Source: M2408 sp046303515 (GTDB taxonomy: Bacteria > Bacteroidota > Bacteroidia > Flavobacteriales_D > Crocinitomicaceae). Taken from it: a DNA stretch of 64,000 bases. Positions 1 to 7,962 of this stretch are shown one piece after another (position 1 is the first letter of the stretch; each line of letters starts with the position of its first letter). The position numbers and the translations under genes were made by a program. The notes beneath the pieces are model-generated. The model was not told the DNA's origin. It did not search any database and saw nothing but the letters and a program-made list of their open reading frames with translations. The stretch covers positions 1 to 64,000 of the forward strand of contig JBKCGI010000217.1 in NCBI GenBank assembly GCA_046303515.1, read 5' to 3'.

Positions 1-862
1 AACTTGTTTGAAATTAGCTGAAATCATTGAGGAAAGTGGTTTACCAGCTGGTGTTGTGAATATTGTAACTGGTTTTGGCGATACTGGAGCAGCGATTGTA
101 AATCATCCTGATGTCAATAAAGTTGCATTTACGGGTTCAACAAATGTGGGGAAAATTATCCAACGAGCAGTTTCAGCTACAAATAAAAAATTAACCTTAG
201 AATTAGGAGGGAAATCTGCTAACATCATTTTCGAGGATGCCGCAATCGACCAAGCTGTCGAAGGAATTGTGAACGGAATTTTCTTCAATCAAGGACATGT
301 TTGTTGTGCTGGTTCACGCTTGTTTGTTCAAGAAGGAGTTGCTGATGAAGTGATTCAAAAATTGAAAGATAGAATGGATCATTTATATGTGGGTGACCCA
401 ATGGATAAAAATACCGACATCGGAGCAATCAACTCAAAAGAACAATTTGATACAATTAAAAAATACATCAAAATTGGAAAAAACGAAGGAAACGAAATTT
501 ATGAAAGTAAATGTGCGGTACCTTCGAAAGGATATTTTTGCAGACCAACTTTAATTTTGGATGTTGCCCAATCAAGTACTTTGGTACAAGAAGAGATTTT
601 CGGACCTGTTTTGACTGTTCAGACATTTAGAACAGTTGATGAAGTAATTCAAAAAGCGAATAATACTCCCTATGGATTAGCAGCTGGAGTTTGGACGGAT
701 AAAGGTTCCAAAATATTTAATTTAACAACAAAATTACGTGCCGGAGTTGTTTGGGCAAATACCTACAACAAATTCGATCCAACGTCGCCATTTGGTGGAT
801 ATAAAGAAAGTGGATTTGGTCGTGAAGGTGGAGTGCATGGTTTGGAGGCATATTTGAAATAA
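1..862 (+). CDS. Aldehyde dehydrogenase family protein, 5'-truncated by window edge
   Basis: C-terminal part of an NAD(P)-dependent aldehyde dehydrogenase; the reading frame is open to the first base, so the N-terminal half lies outside the window. Visible are the cofactor-binding FTGSTNVG motif, the general-base segment LELGGKSAN, and the nucleophile segment NQGHVCCAGSR, where the first Cys of the CC pair aligns with the catalytic Cys. EEIFGPVL and the C-terminal PFGGYKESGFGREGG are also typical. The catalytic domain is complete and the enzyme is probably active. The substrate cannot be read from sequence. A half-size ALDH paralogue follows 89 nt downstream. Confidence 0.93.
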   Translation, partial: TCLKLAEIIEESGLPAGVVNIVTGFGDTGAAIVNHPDVNKVAFTGSTNVGKIIQRAVSATNKKLTLELGGKSANIIFEDAAIDQAVEGIVNGIFFNQGHVCCAGSRLFVQEGVADEVIQKLKDRMDHLYVGDPMDKNTDIGAINSKEQFDTIKKYIKIGKNEGNEIYESKCAVPSKGYFCRPTLILDVAQSSTLVQEEIFGPVLTVQTFRTVDEVIQKANNTPYGLAAGVWTDKGSKIFNLTTKLRAGVVWANTYNKFDPTSPFGGYKESGFGREGGVHGLEAYLK

Positions 863-910
863 ATTAGGACATTTAGATTGTTCGATTTTTAGATTTTTAG
901 ACATTTCCGT

Positions 911-946
911 CCAATAATCGAATAATCCAACAATCCAATAATCGAA
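911..946. repeat. Direct repeat CCAATAATCGAA in ALDH spacer
   Basis: The 12-mer CCAATAATCGAA occurs twice (911-922 and 935-946), separated by variants of the same word. The whole 89-nt spacer between the ALDH genes is built from such AT-rich near-repeats. No promoter box or terminator is obvious. Confidence 0.6.
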
Positions 947-951
947 ATAAA

Positions 952-1821
952 ATGGAAAGATTAGAAATTTTGAAAACATATAAAATATACATCGGAGGAC
1001 AATTTCCGAGAACAGAATCTGGAAGGTATTACGACCCGAAAAATGCAAAAGGAGAGCCTTTGGCAAATATCTGTTTGTCTTCACGTAAAGATTTGAGAAA
1101 CGCAGTTACTGCTGCTCGAAAAGCTTTTGGTGGATGGGCAGAGCGCGCTCATTTTAACCGAGGGCAGATTTTATACCGAATTGCTGAGATGTTGGAGGGA
1201 CGTAGAGCACAATTCATTGAAGAATTGATGAAACAAGGTTCAACGAAAGCTAATGCAGAAAAAGAAGTTAATGAGACGATTGATTTAATCGTTTATTATT
1301 GTGGTTGGGCGGATAAATACCAAGCCATATTTAGTTCGGTAAATCCTGTTGCTAGTTCGCATTTTAACTTTTCAGCACAAGAACCTATGGGAGTTGTTGG
1401 AATTGTTGCTCCACAAGATTCATCTTTAATTGGTTTAGTTGCGGCAATCATGCCTGCTATAACTGGTGGAAATACGGTTGTTGTTTTAGCATCTGAGAAA
1501 TTACCGTTATGTGCAGTTACATTTGCTGAAGTTTTAAATTCTTCTGATGTTCCAGGCGGAATTGTCAATATTTTAACTGGAAAAGAAAGTGAATTGTTAG
1601 AGCATTTTGGAACACACATGGATATCAATGCGATTCTTTACGGCGGTTCTGCAGACAAAAATTTCTTCAAACTAAAAGAATTGGGAACAGATAGCGTGAA
1701 AAGAGTAAAACGTTTTGATCCTAAAAACTTGGAGAATCCATATACAATTGCGGATTTCCAAGAAGTGAAAACAACTTGGCATCCAATCGAAAATATCGGA
1801 GGAAGTAATTCTTCCTACTAA
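952..1821 (+). CDS. Half-size, catalytically dead aldehyde dehydrogenase paralogue
   Basis: 289 aa resembling only the N-terminal NAD-binding half of an ALDH (IGGQFPRTESGRYY, then EPMGVVGIVAP, VPGGIVNILTG). The usual PWNFP segment with the oxyanion-hole Asn reads APQDSSL. The GSTxxG cofactor motif reads YGGSADKNF. The Cys/Glu catalytic domain is absent: the protein ends with ENIGGSNSSY and is followed by an unrelated gene, so this is not a simple frameshift. It lies just downstream of a catalytic ALDH, an arrangement reminiscent of ALDH16-type proteins with a second non-catalytic ALDH domain. A structural partner role is inferred. Confidence 0.85.
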   Translation: MERLEILKTYKIYIGGQFPRTESGRYYDPKNAKGEPLANICLSSRKDLRNAVTAARKAFGGWAERAHFNRGQILYRIAEMLEGRRAQFIEELMKQGSTKANAEKEVNETIDLIVYYCGWADKYQAIFSSVNPVASSHFNFSAQEPMGVVGIVAPQDSSLIGLVAAIMPAITGGNTVVVLASEKLPLCAVTFAEVLNSSDVPGGIVNILTGKESELLEHFGTHMDINAILYGGSADKNFFKLKELGTDSVKRVKRFDPKNLENPYTIADFQEVKTTWHPIENIGGSNSSY

Positions 1822-1840
1822 AATTTTCTCCTCTTCCCCC

Positions 1841-1863
1841 CGGTCACTGAGCTAGTCGAAGTG
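1841..1863. repeat. Short intergenic repeat (CACTGAGCTAGTCGAAGTG)
   Basis: Imperfect inverted repeat between the ALDH paralogue and the lipoprotein gene. A related sequence with the ACTGAGC...TCGAAGT core occurs at 3383-3408, and a fragment (GAGCTTGTCGAA) near 23310. Probably a dispersed intergenic element. Confidence 0.5.
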
Positions 1864-1887
1864 TGAGGGGGAGGACAACTCAATCTC

Positions 1888-2520
1888 ATGAAATCACTAA
1901 AGTATTTAACTATTATATTGGTTGTTAGCCAATTTCTATTCTCCTGCAACTCAGGAAAAGAAGAAGTCGTTTCCTTTGATGATATCAGTTCTGGTTCCAA
2001 AAAAGACTACGACAAGGATTCTATTTCAAAAATTAGCAAAGTTGGTTTATATGCTGATTCTTTGAGCGAATTGTCTCAAAACTTAATTGATTCCTTGGAA
2101 TTTGATAGAAAGTTGATTTCCCCTTTGGATTCCGTATTATTTTCAGATCGTTTTGGAGCTAAAAAAACAGAAAAATGGTACTTAAAAACCGAAAAAGATT
2201 CACTGGTTTTTTTCCACTGGGAGTTTAAAGATTCTATCAAAACCATGAATACTTTTTACAATTGGATCGATTGCTACGGAAAAAATTGCAAATCAATTCA
2301 TGTTGGAGATGAAGTAGCTTTTTCCAAGCGTGCAACTTTGTTTTTAATTCAAGACAAACATTTTTTCTTTGTGGAATCCAATCAAAAAATTGACTTTGAG
2401 CGCATGTTGGAAGTTTTTGATAATTCCAAATGGGATAAAAAATGGAAGCACGTAATTTATCAAGCTCCAAAGAAAAAGGCAAAATGGTTTAAAAGGGATT
2501 TGGAAGGGAAATTGATATAA
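1888..2520 (+). CDS. Putative lipoprotein of unknown function
   Basis: 210 aa. The N-terminus is a lipoprotein signal (hydrophobic stretch TIILVVSQFLF, lipobox LFSC with Cys at about residue 20) followed by an acidic, Ser/Lys-rich linker. The rest is a soluble domain with a WKHVIYQAPKKKAKWFK tail that matches no family I recognise. It is probably anchored in the outer or inner membrane facing the periplasm. It ends 4 nt before the convergent gene at 2525. Confidence 0.75.
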   Translation: MKSLKYLTIILVVSQFLFSCNSGKEEVVSFDDISSGSKKDYDKDSISKISKVGLYADSLSELSQNLIDSLEFDRKLISPLDSVLFSDRFGAKKTEKWYLKTEKDSLVFFHWEFKDSIKTMNTFYNWIDCYGKNCKSIHVGDEVAFSKRATLFLIQDKHFFFVESNQKIDFERMLEVFDNSKWDKKWKHVIYQAPKKKAKWFKRDLEGKLI

Positions 2521-2524
2521 GCTA

Positions 2525-3217
2525 TTACTTCTCCCAATTAATCATTAACCACATGACAAGCTTATATTTTTCAGCTTGACCCTTCATCCAAGACGTATTC
2601 TGAGAATTTATAAAATCACGTGTAATAATTGTTCCTCTAGAAAAGAAATCTTGTTGAACTGATATGTAAGCTTTGTCTTCGTAAATTAATTTTATCGTTT
2701 CATCATCAATTCCCAAATAATCACAATAAGTTTTCTTTACTTTTTCAATGAATTTTTTTTCTTTTTTAGTAATTCTATTAGTATTAAAAACTTTAAATGA
2801 AAGTGTATAGGGTAAACCAATTTGTTTTAATGTTGAAGAAAAGCCCAAATCATATTGTAATATAGAATCAATTTCTTGTGTAATATCAATTAATAAAATA
2901 GGACTAGTGTGAGCTATATATCTACTTTGATAAACACGAATAGTGTCTAATAATTTAAATTGATTTGGCAAATATTGATTTACATAAGTTTGAACAAAAT
3001 CACCAGCGATATTAATTTCGGCTAAATCATCACAAAAATCTCGAGATACATTAAATCTATCCGTATTAAATGTAATGGTAGAATCATTATCAATAACAAT
3101 TTCCACAAAAAAGCTTTGCTTTTCAAGTTTTTCTCCATTTTGATCTACAACAACTATTTCTTGTGAAAAAGCAAAAGAAAAAACAGTAAAGAACACGAAT
3201 GTTGTTAAGAATCTCAT
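2525..3217 (-). CDS. Secreted protein of unknown function
   Basis: 230 aa with a clear signal peptide (FLTTFVFFTVFSFAFSQ, cleavage after about residue 18). The mature part has no recognisable domain; segments such as ILLIDITQEIDSILQYDLGF and NTNRITKKEKKFIEKVKKTY suggest a mixed alpha/beta periplasmic protein. An exact TATATTTG -7 box sits four bases before the ATG, so the mRNA is probably leaderless. Function unknown. Confidence 0.75.
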   Translation of the reverse strand: MRFLTTFVFFTVFSFAFSQEIVVVDQNGEKLEKQSFFVEIVIDNDSTITFNTDRFNVSRDFCDDLAEINIAGDFVQTYVNQYLPNQFKLLDTIRVYQSRYIAHTSPILLIDITQEIDSILQYDLGFSSTLKQIGLPYTLSFKVFNTNRITKKEKKFIEKVKKTYCDYLGIDDETIKLIYEDKAYISVQQDFFSRGTIITRDFINSQNTSWMKGQAEKYKLVMWLMINWEK

Positions 3218-3221
3218 AAAA

Positions 3222-3229
3222 CAAATATA
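3222..3229 (-). promoter_or_regulatory. -7 box TATATTTG of the 2525-3217 gene, leaderless type
   Basis: Exact match to the Bacteroidota TAnnTTTG box, separated from the ATG by only 4 nt (TTTT). With transcription normally starting a few bases after the box, the start codon would be at or next to +1. Confidence 0.65.
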
Positions 3230-3310
3230 TCAATTTAATTTCAAAATAATATCACACTGCCAAGCTATGTTTGCTATGCTTATTGAAAGTGCAATTATAA
3301 ATTTATGATG

Positions 3311-3344
3311 TCACCCACCTTAATCCTCCCTCAAGGGAGGAAAC
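3311..3344 (-). repeat. Dispersed 3'-end repeat, copy 1 (CCTCCCTCAAGGGAGG core)
   Basis: Short palindromic core CCTCCCTCAAGGGAGG preceded on the plus strand by TCACCCACCTTAAT. Related copies lie at 14492-14523, 22284-22316 and 25771-25820. All have the same orientation and all lie 3' of a minus-strand gene, here ahcY. Confidence 0.75.
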
Positions 3345-3372
3345 AAAAAAAGGAACCCTCTCGAGTTCCTTT
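3345..3372 (-). terminator. Rho-independent terminator of ahcY
   Basis: On the minus strand AAAGGAAC pairs with GTTCCTTT around an 8-nt loop and runs into a T tract. It lies 44 nt after the ahcY stop codon. Confidence 0.85.
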
Positions 3373-3382
3373 AACAATTATC

Positions 3383-3408
3383 GCTGACTGAGCGAAGTCG
3401 AAGTCAGC
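3383..3408. repeat. Hairpin repeat GCTGACT...AGTCAGC
   Basis: Perfect 7-bp inverted repeat (3383-3389 with 3402-3408) containing the GAGCGAAGTCGA loop. It is related to the element at 1841-1863 and sits directly after the ahcY stop, ahead of the terminator. Confidence 0.6.
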
Positions 3409-3415
3409 AAATTTA

Positions 3416-4729
3416 TTAATATCTGTAGTGTTCAGCTTTGTATGGTCCTTCAACCGCAACACCGATGTAATCAGCTTGGTCGTTAGATAAAACTTCTAAT
3501 TCAACACCAATTTTAGCTAAATGCAAACGAGCAACTTTTTCATCTAAATGTTTTGGTAACATGTAAACGTCATTTCCGTAAGCAGCAGCATTTTGCCATA
3601 ACTCCAATTGAGCTAAAGTTTGGTTTGTAAATGAGTTAGACATTACGAAAGAAGGGTGACCTGTAGCACAACCTAAATTCACCAAACGACCTTCAGCTAA
3701 AATGATGATGTCTTTTCCGTTCACATTGTACATGTCAACTTGTGGTTTGATTTCAACCTTCGTTTTACCATGATTTCCGTTCAACCAAGCCATATCGATT
3801 TCATTGTCAAAATGTCCAATGTTACAAACGATAGCTTTGTCTTTCATGTTTTCGAAATGACGACCAACAACGATATTTTTGTTTCCTGTTGTAGTTACGA
3901 TGATATCACCTAAACCTACAACTGTGTCCAATTTTTTTACTTCAAATCCGTCCATTGCAGCTTGTAAAGCACAAATTGGATCGATTTCAGTAACGATAAC
4001 TCTTGCTCCAGCACCTTTTAAAGAAGCTGCAGATCCTTTACCAACATCTCCGTAACCACAAACAACAGCAACTTTACCAGCCATCATTACGTCAGTAGCG
4101 CGACGAATTGAATCAACTAAAGACTCTTTACATCCGTATTTGTTGTCAAATTTAGATTTAGTAACTGAATCATTAACATTGATTGCAGGCATAACCAAAG
4201 TTCCGTTTTTAACTCTTTCGTATAAACGGTGAACTCCTGTTGTAGTTTCTTCAGATAAACCTTTGATACCAGCAGTTAATTCAGGAAAACGGTCAAAAAC
4301 CATATTCGTTAAATCACCACCGTCATCTAAAATCATGTTCAATGGTTGACCACCTTCGAATGCAAAAATTGTTTGTTCAATACACCAGTCAAACTCTTCT
4401 TCGTTCATACCTTTCCAAGCATAAACAGGAACTCCTGTAGCAGCAATTGCAGCAGCAGCGTGATCTTGTGTAGAGAATATGTTACAAGAATACCAAGTAA
4501 CTTCTGCTCCTAAAGCAGTTAATGTTTCAATCAAAACTGCAGTTTGAATTGTCATGTGCAAACAACCAGCAATTCTAGCACCAGCTAAAGGTTTTGATTG
4601 ACCATATTCTTCACGTAAAGCCATCAAACCTGGCATTTCAGCTTCTGCCAAAGTGATTTCTTTTCTTCCCCACTCAGCCAAGCTGATGTCTTTGACTTTG
4701 TAAGCCAATTTTTCTTGTGTGTTATTCAT
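3416..4729 (-). CDS. ahcY: Adenosylhomocysteinase (S-adenosyl-L-homocysteine hydrolase)
   Basis: 437 aa, full length. Reversibly hydrolyses S-adenosylhomocysteine to adenosine and homocysteine using tightly bound NAD, completing the activated-methyl cycle in the cytoplasm. Visible are AGCLHMTIQTAVLIETL near the N-terminus, PAINVNDSVTKSKFDN, the Rossmann motif VVCGYGDVGKGSA, GHFDNEIDM and the conserved C-terminal GPYKAEHYRY. A -7 box (TAAATTTG) lies 31 nt upstream and a terminator follows. It is divergent from the dus gene. mtnA, another sulfur-salvage gene, is nearby but in a separate unit. Confidence 0.98.
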   Translation of the reverse strand: MNNTQEKLAYKVKDISLAEWGRKEITLAEAEMPGLMALREEYGQSKPLAGARIAGCLHMTIQTAVLIETLTALGAEVTWYSCNIFSTQDHAAAAIAATGVPVYAWKGMNEEEFDWCIEQTIFAFEGGQPLNMILDDGGDLTNMVFDRFPELTAGIKGLSEETTTGVHRLYERVKNGTLVMPAINVNDSVTKSKFDNKYGCKESLVDSIRRATDVMMAGKVAVVCGYGDVGKGSAASLKGAGARVIVTEIDPICALQAAMDGFEVKKLDTVVGLGDIIVTTTGNKNIVVGRHFENMKDKAIVCNIGHFDNEIDMAWLNGNHGKTKVEIKPQVDMYNVNGKDIIILAEGRLVNLGCATGHPSFVMSNSFTNQTLAQLELWQNAAAYGNDVYMLPKHLDEKVARLHLAKIGVELEVLSNDQADYIGVAVEGPYKAEHYRY

Positions 4730-4760
4730 GTTGATTTATAAAATTCTGTTTAATAAAATG

Positions 4761-4768
4761 CAAATTTA
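4761..4768 (-). promoter_or_regulatory. -7 box TAAATTTG of ahcY
   Basis: Exact TAnnTTTG match on the minus strand, 31 nt before the ahcY ATG. No convincing -33 TTTG is visible at the usual spacing. Confidence 0.6.
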
Positions 4769-4936
4769 CAAAACTCCTTTGTAGAAAAAAAATTTTTTTG
4801 AAATTGCTCTCCTCTCAATGTAAACATTTGAATCTCAGAAAAGTTTTTCCGATTGTAATCTCAAGTGCAATTCAGCGGAAAATTTGTTTTAGATTATGAA
4901 AAAAAGTTAATTCTTTCAGATTGGCAATAAATTCCG

Positions 4937-4944
4937 TAATTTTG
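4937..4944 (+). promoter_or_regulatory. -7 box TAATTTTG of dus, leaderless type
   Basis: Exact TAnnTTTG match ending 4 nt before the GTG start of the dus gene. The likely transcription start falls on or next to the start codon. Confidence 0.65.
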
Positions 4945-4948
4945 CATC

Positions 4949-5941
4949 GTGGTAAAAATCAGAGATATAGAATTGGGAGAATTCCCTTTGTTGCTTGCGC
5001 CAATGGAAGATGTGAGTGATCCACCATTTCGTGCTTTGTGTAAAAAATATGGTGCAGATTTGATGTACACAGAATTCATTTCATCAGAAGGTTTGATTAG
5101 AGATGCAGCCAAAAGTGTTCAAAAAATGGATATTTACGAATACGAGCGTCCAGTTGGGATTCAGATTTTTGGTTACGACATCGAAAGTATGAAACAAGCC
5201 ACGAAAATTATTGAAAAAACGAATCCTGATATTATCGACATCAATTTTGGCTGTCCTGTTAAAAAAGTTACGTGTAAAGGTGCTGGAGCTGGAATGTTGC
5301 AAGATATTCCGAAACTAGTCGCGATGACAAAAGAAATCGTGAATATTACCAATTTACCTGTAACAGTTAAAACACGTTTGGGCTGGGATGACCATTCTAA
5401 ATTTGTTGTTTCAACAGCAGAAAAATTACAAGATGTTGGTATAGAAGCAATTTCAATTCACGGAAGAACACGTAAACAATTATATAAAGGTGATGCCGAT
5501 TGGACATTAATTGGAGAAGTGAAAAACAATCCGCGCATGCACATTCCAGTTTTTGGAAACGGCGACATCGATTCACCAGAAAAAGTAGTTGAATACAAAA
5601 ATCGTTATGGAGTTGATGGTATCATGATTGGTCGCGCAACAATTGGAACTCCTTGGTTTTTTAATGAGGTGAAACATTTCATGAAAACCGGAGAAAAATT
5701 AGCTCCTCCAACAATTGCTGAGAGAGTAAAAATCGCTCGAGAACACTTGATGATGAGTATTCAGTGGAAAGGCGAACAATTGGGAATAGCTGAAATGAAG
5801 CGTCATTACACCAACTACTTCAAAGGAATTGCAGATTTTAAACAATACCGTTTGCGTTTGGTTTCCTCCTTTGATTTAACTCAGATTTTAGAGACTTTAG
5901 ATTACATTGAGCAGCACCACAATGAATTTGAATTTGTGTGA
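4949..5941 (+). CDS. dusB: tRNA-dihydrouridine synthase, DusB-like
   Basis: 330 aa FMN-dependent enzyme reducing specific D-loop uridines of tRNA to dihydrouridine. Motifs: LLLAPMEDVSDPPFR (FMN binding), the active-site segment INFGCPVKKVTCKGAGAGML with the catalytic GCP cysteine, ISIHGRTRKQLYKGDADW, VFGNGDID and GIMIGRATIGTPWFF. The GTG start is supported by family length and by the -7 box four bases upstream; the first ATG is downstream of the FMN-binding region. Monocistronic, divergent from ahcY. Confidence 0.95.
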   Translation: MVKIRDIELGEFPLLLAPMEDVSDPPFRALCKKYGADLMYTEFISSEGLIRDAAKSVQKMDIYEYERPVGIQIFGYDIESMKQATKIIEKTNPDIIDINFGCPVKKVTCKGAGAGMLQDIPKLVAMTKEIVNITNLPVTVKTRLGWDDHSKFVVSTAEKLQDVGIEAISIHGRTRKQLYKGDADWTLIGEVKNNPRMHIPVFGNGDIDSPEKVVEYKNRYGVDGIMIGRATIGTPWFFNEVKHFMKTGEKLAPPTIAERVKIAREHLMMSIQWKGEQLGIAEMKRHYTNYFKGIADFKQYRLRLVSSFDLTQILETLDYIEQHHNEFEFV

Positions 5942-6183
5942 ATCATTTAGCTATTCATAAGCCACAAACTATTGAAGATATAATTTTTGCCACCGATGCA
6001 CAGATTGTATTGTAATTTTATAAAGAGGTAGGAATTTCGCGGATATCAAAATACCTAAAGTCATTTTATCAGTGTACTTTTGGTTTACTAGAATAACTTT
6101 CAGTTTCAATATTTGACTTCGTAGCTACTTGTGTGGTGTGGAAAATTAAACAAAGATTTTATTTTAATTAATTTAGAAATATT

Positions 6184-6696
6184 ATGAATTTAGTAGAATT
6201 TTACAAAGATTATCAGCATCAAATATTTTTATCGGCTATCGTAATTTCAGGTTGGTTAATTACTCGATTTTTCACTAAAAGAGCAATCAAAAACCTTTCT
6301 ATTAAATTTGGAATTGCTGTCGAAAGAAGACGAATTACGGTCAAAATCCTAAATATTATTTTCTTCTTGTTGGCTGTGATTTTCAACATAACCATTTGGG
6401 GAGTTGACAAAAAAGAATTGTTTCTATTTTTCACCTCAATCATTACTGTTTTAGGTATTGGATTTTTTGCACAGTGGTCAATTTTAGCGAACATCACCTC
6501 TGGAATTATCATTTTCTTTAGTCATCCAATCAAATTAGGAGACCATATTAAAATTGTAGACAAAGACTTTTTCATTGAAGGAAAATTAATCAATATAAGT
6601 TTCTTTTACATGCACTTAGAAAATGAAACAGGGGAAAAAATCACCGTTCCAAATTCAATTGCGCTGCAAAAATCAATAGTGGTGGTTGAAAGTTAA
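6184..6696 (+). CDS. Minimal MscS-family mechanosensitive channel-like protein
   Basis: 170 aa, much shorter than E. coli MscS (286 aa). There are three hydrophobic segments (IFLSAIVISGWLI, ILNIIFFLLAVIFNITIW, FFTSIITVLGIGFFA). The pore-lining/beta-domain junction AQWSILANITSGIIIFFSHP, then IKLGDHIKI and GEKITVPNSIAL, is typical of the MscS domain. The large C-terminal cytoplasmic alpha/beta cage is missing. Probably an inner-membrane channel subunit or small-conductance homologue; function is inferred. Its stop codon abuts that of the convergent mtnA gene with no spacer. Confidence 0.82.
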   Translation: MNLVEFYKDYQHQIFLSAIVISGWLITRFFTKRAIKNLSIKFGIAVERRRITVKILNIIFFLLAVIFNITIWGVDKKELFLFFTSIITVLGIGFFAQWSILANITSGIIIFFSHPIKLGDHIKIVDKDFFIEGKLINISFFYMHLENETGEKITVPNSIALQKSIVVVES

Positions 6697-7779
6697 TTAT
6701 CTCATTTCAGGAAATAAGCTCAGTAACCCTTCTTCACTAGCATTACAAACTCCTCTTTCGGTAATCAATTTGGTGACAAATTTGGCTGGCGTAACATCAA
6801 ATCCATAATTAGATGCTTTTGTTGTTTCTGGGCAAATCAAAACAGGTTCAATTTTTCCTGCGGCACTTTTTCCAATCATGTAGCGCACCTCATCTGGATT
6901 ACGTTCCTCAATTGGAATTTCTTTTAAACCGTCATTGATTGTCCAATCTAAAGTTGTTGAAGGTAAAGCCACATAAAAAGGAATATTATTGTCTTTTGCA
7001 GCCAATGCTTTGAGGTAAGTTCCGATTTTATTGGCAACATCTCCTTGACGAGTTGTTCGGTCAGTTCCTACAATTACCATGTCAACCATTCCGTGTTGCA
7101 TCAAATGCCCTCCAGCGTTGTCGACAATTAAAGTATGTGGAACTTCGTGACGCGTTAATTCATAGCACGTTAGATTTGAACCTTGATTGCGTGGTCTCGT
7201 TTCATCCACCCAAACATGAACTTTGATGCCTTTTTCAATTGCTTGATAAATTGGTGAAGTAATTGTTCCCCATTCCACACAACCCAACATTCCGGCGTTG
7301 CAATGGGTTAAAATATTAACAACTTCTCCATTTTTTCTTTTTGAAATTTCTTCGATAATTGGCAAACCATGCACACCAATCATTCGGCAAGTTTCTACAT
7401 CTTCTTCAACAATTTGGGCTGCCATTTCCCAAGATGTTTTTAAAAAATCATCCGAATTATCAAGCGCATCACGCATTTTATCCAAAGCCCAAAATAAATT
7501 CACCGCTGTTGGACGAGAGGCTCTTAAATCAGAAAAAGCCTGATCCAAAAAACTTGGTTCCAATTCATTTTCAACCATTTCACGAACCGCCAAATAAATT
7601 CCATAGGCCGCAGTTGCTCCAATTAAAGGCGCACCACGCACAGTCATTTCTTTGATTGCAACTTCAGCATTTTTGTAGGTGATTAATTTTTCAACTACAA
7701 ATTCATGAGGTAATTTACGCTGATCAATTACTTCTACGTATTTATCTTCTGTTGGCCAAATGGTTCTGAATTTCGACAT
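6697..7779 (-). CDS. mtnA: S-methyl-5-thioribose-1-phosphate isomerase
   Basis: 360 aa member of the eIF2B-like aldose-ketose isomerase family. Converts 5-methylthioribose-1-phosphate to methylthioribulose-1-phosphate in methionine salvage. Motifs: the substrate loop TVRGAPLIGATAAYGI, ILTHCNAGMLGCVEWGT with the catalytic Cys, ETRPRNQG, and VGTDRTTRQGDVANKIGTY with the catalytic Asp. No other methionine-salvage enzyme adjoins it; ahcY lies 2 kb away. A near-match -7 box lies upstream. Confidence 0.95.
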   Translation of the reverse strand: MSKFRTIWPTEDKYVEVIDQRKLPHEFVVEKLITYKNAEVAIKEMTVRGAPLIGATAAYGIYLAVREMVENELEPSFLDQAFSDLRASRPTAVNLFWALDKMRDALDNSDDFLKTSWEMAAQIVEEDVETCRMIGVHGLPIIEEISKRKNGEVVNILTHCNAGMLGCVEWGTITSPIYQAIEKGIKVHVWVDETRPRNQGSNLTCYELTRHEVPHTLIVDNAGGHLMQHGMVDMVIVGTDRTTRQGDVANKIGTYLKALAAKDNNIPFYVALPSTTLDWTINDGLKEIPIEERNPDEVRYMIGKSAAGKIEPVLICPETTKASNYGFDVTPAKFVTKLITERGVCNASEEGLLSLFPEMR

Positions 7780-7818
7780 GGGTATTGTATTATTTGATGT
7801 AAAATTAATAAATGTTAT

Positions 7819-7957
7819 TGAACCATATAAGTCATCGAAGTTTTTTTGAGGAACAAAGTATATTTAAAACATATAAGTTCCTCCATAAATGAATAATAAA
7901 CTTTTATGCAACTTCAAATCTATTGATTATATAATTCTTATTAACTTATATGGTTCA
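7819..7957. repeat. Nested inverted repeats between mtnA and the ACMSD gene
   Basis: Outer 14-bp perfect inverted repeat: TGAACCATATAAGT at 7819-7832 and its complement at 7944-7957. Inner 7-bp inverted repeat: GAGGAAC at 7848-7854 and GTTCCTC at 7877-7883. The 139-bp unit fills most of the spacer between two minus-strand genes. It could be a small palindromic mobile remnant or an RNA structure. Confidence 0.7.
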
Positions 7958-7962
7958 GAACC

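Noticed and set aside
1822..1887. Frameshifted remainder of the half-size ALDH
   Set aside because: The following bases contain an intergenic repeat and then a lipoprotein gene; no catalytic ALDH motif is present in any frame.
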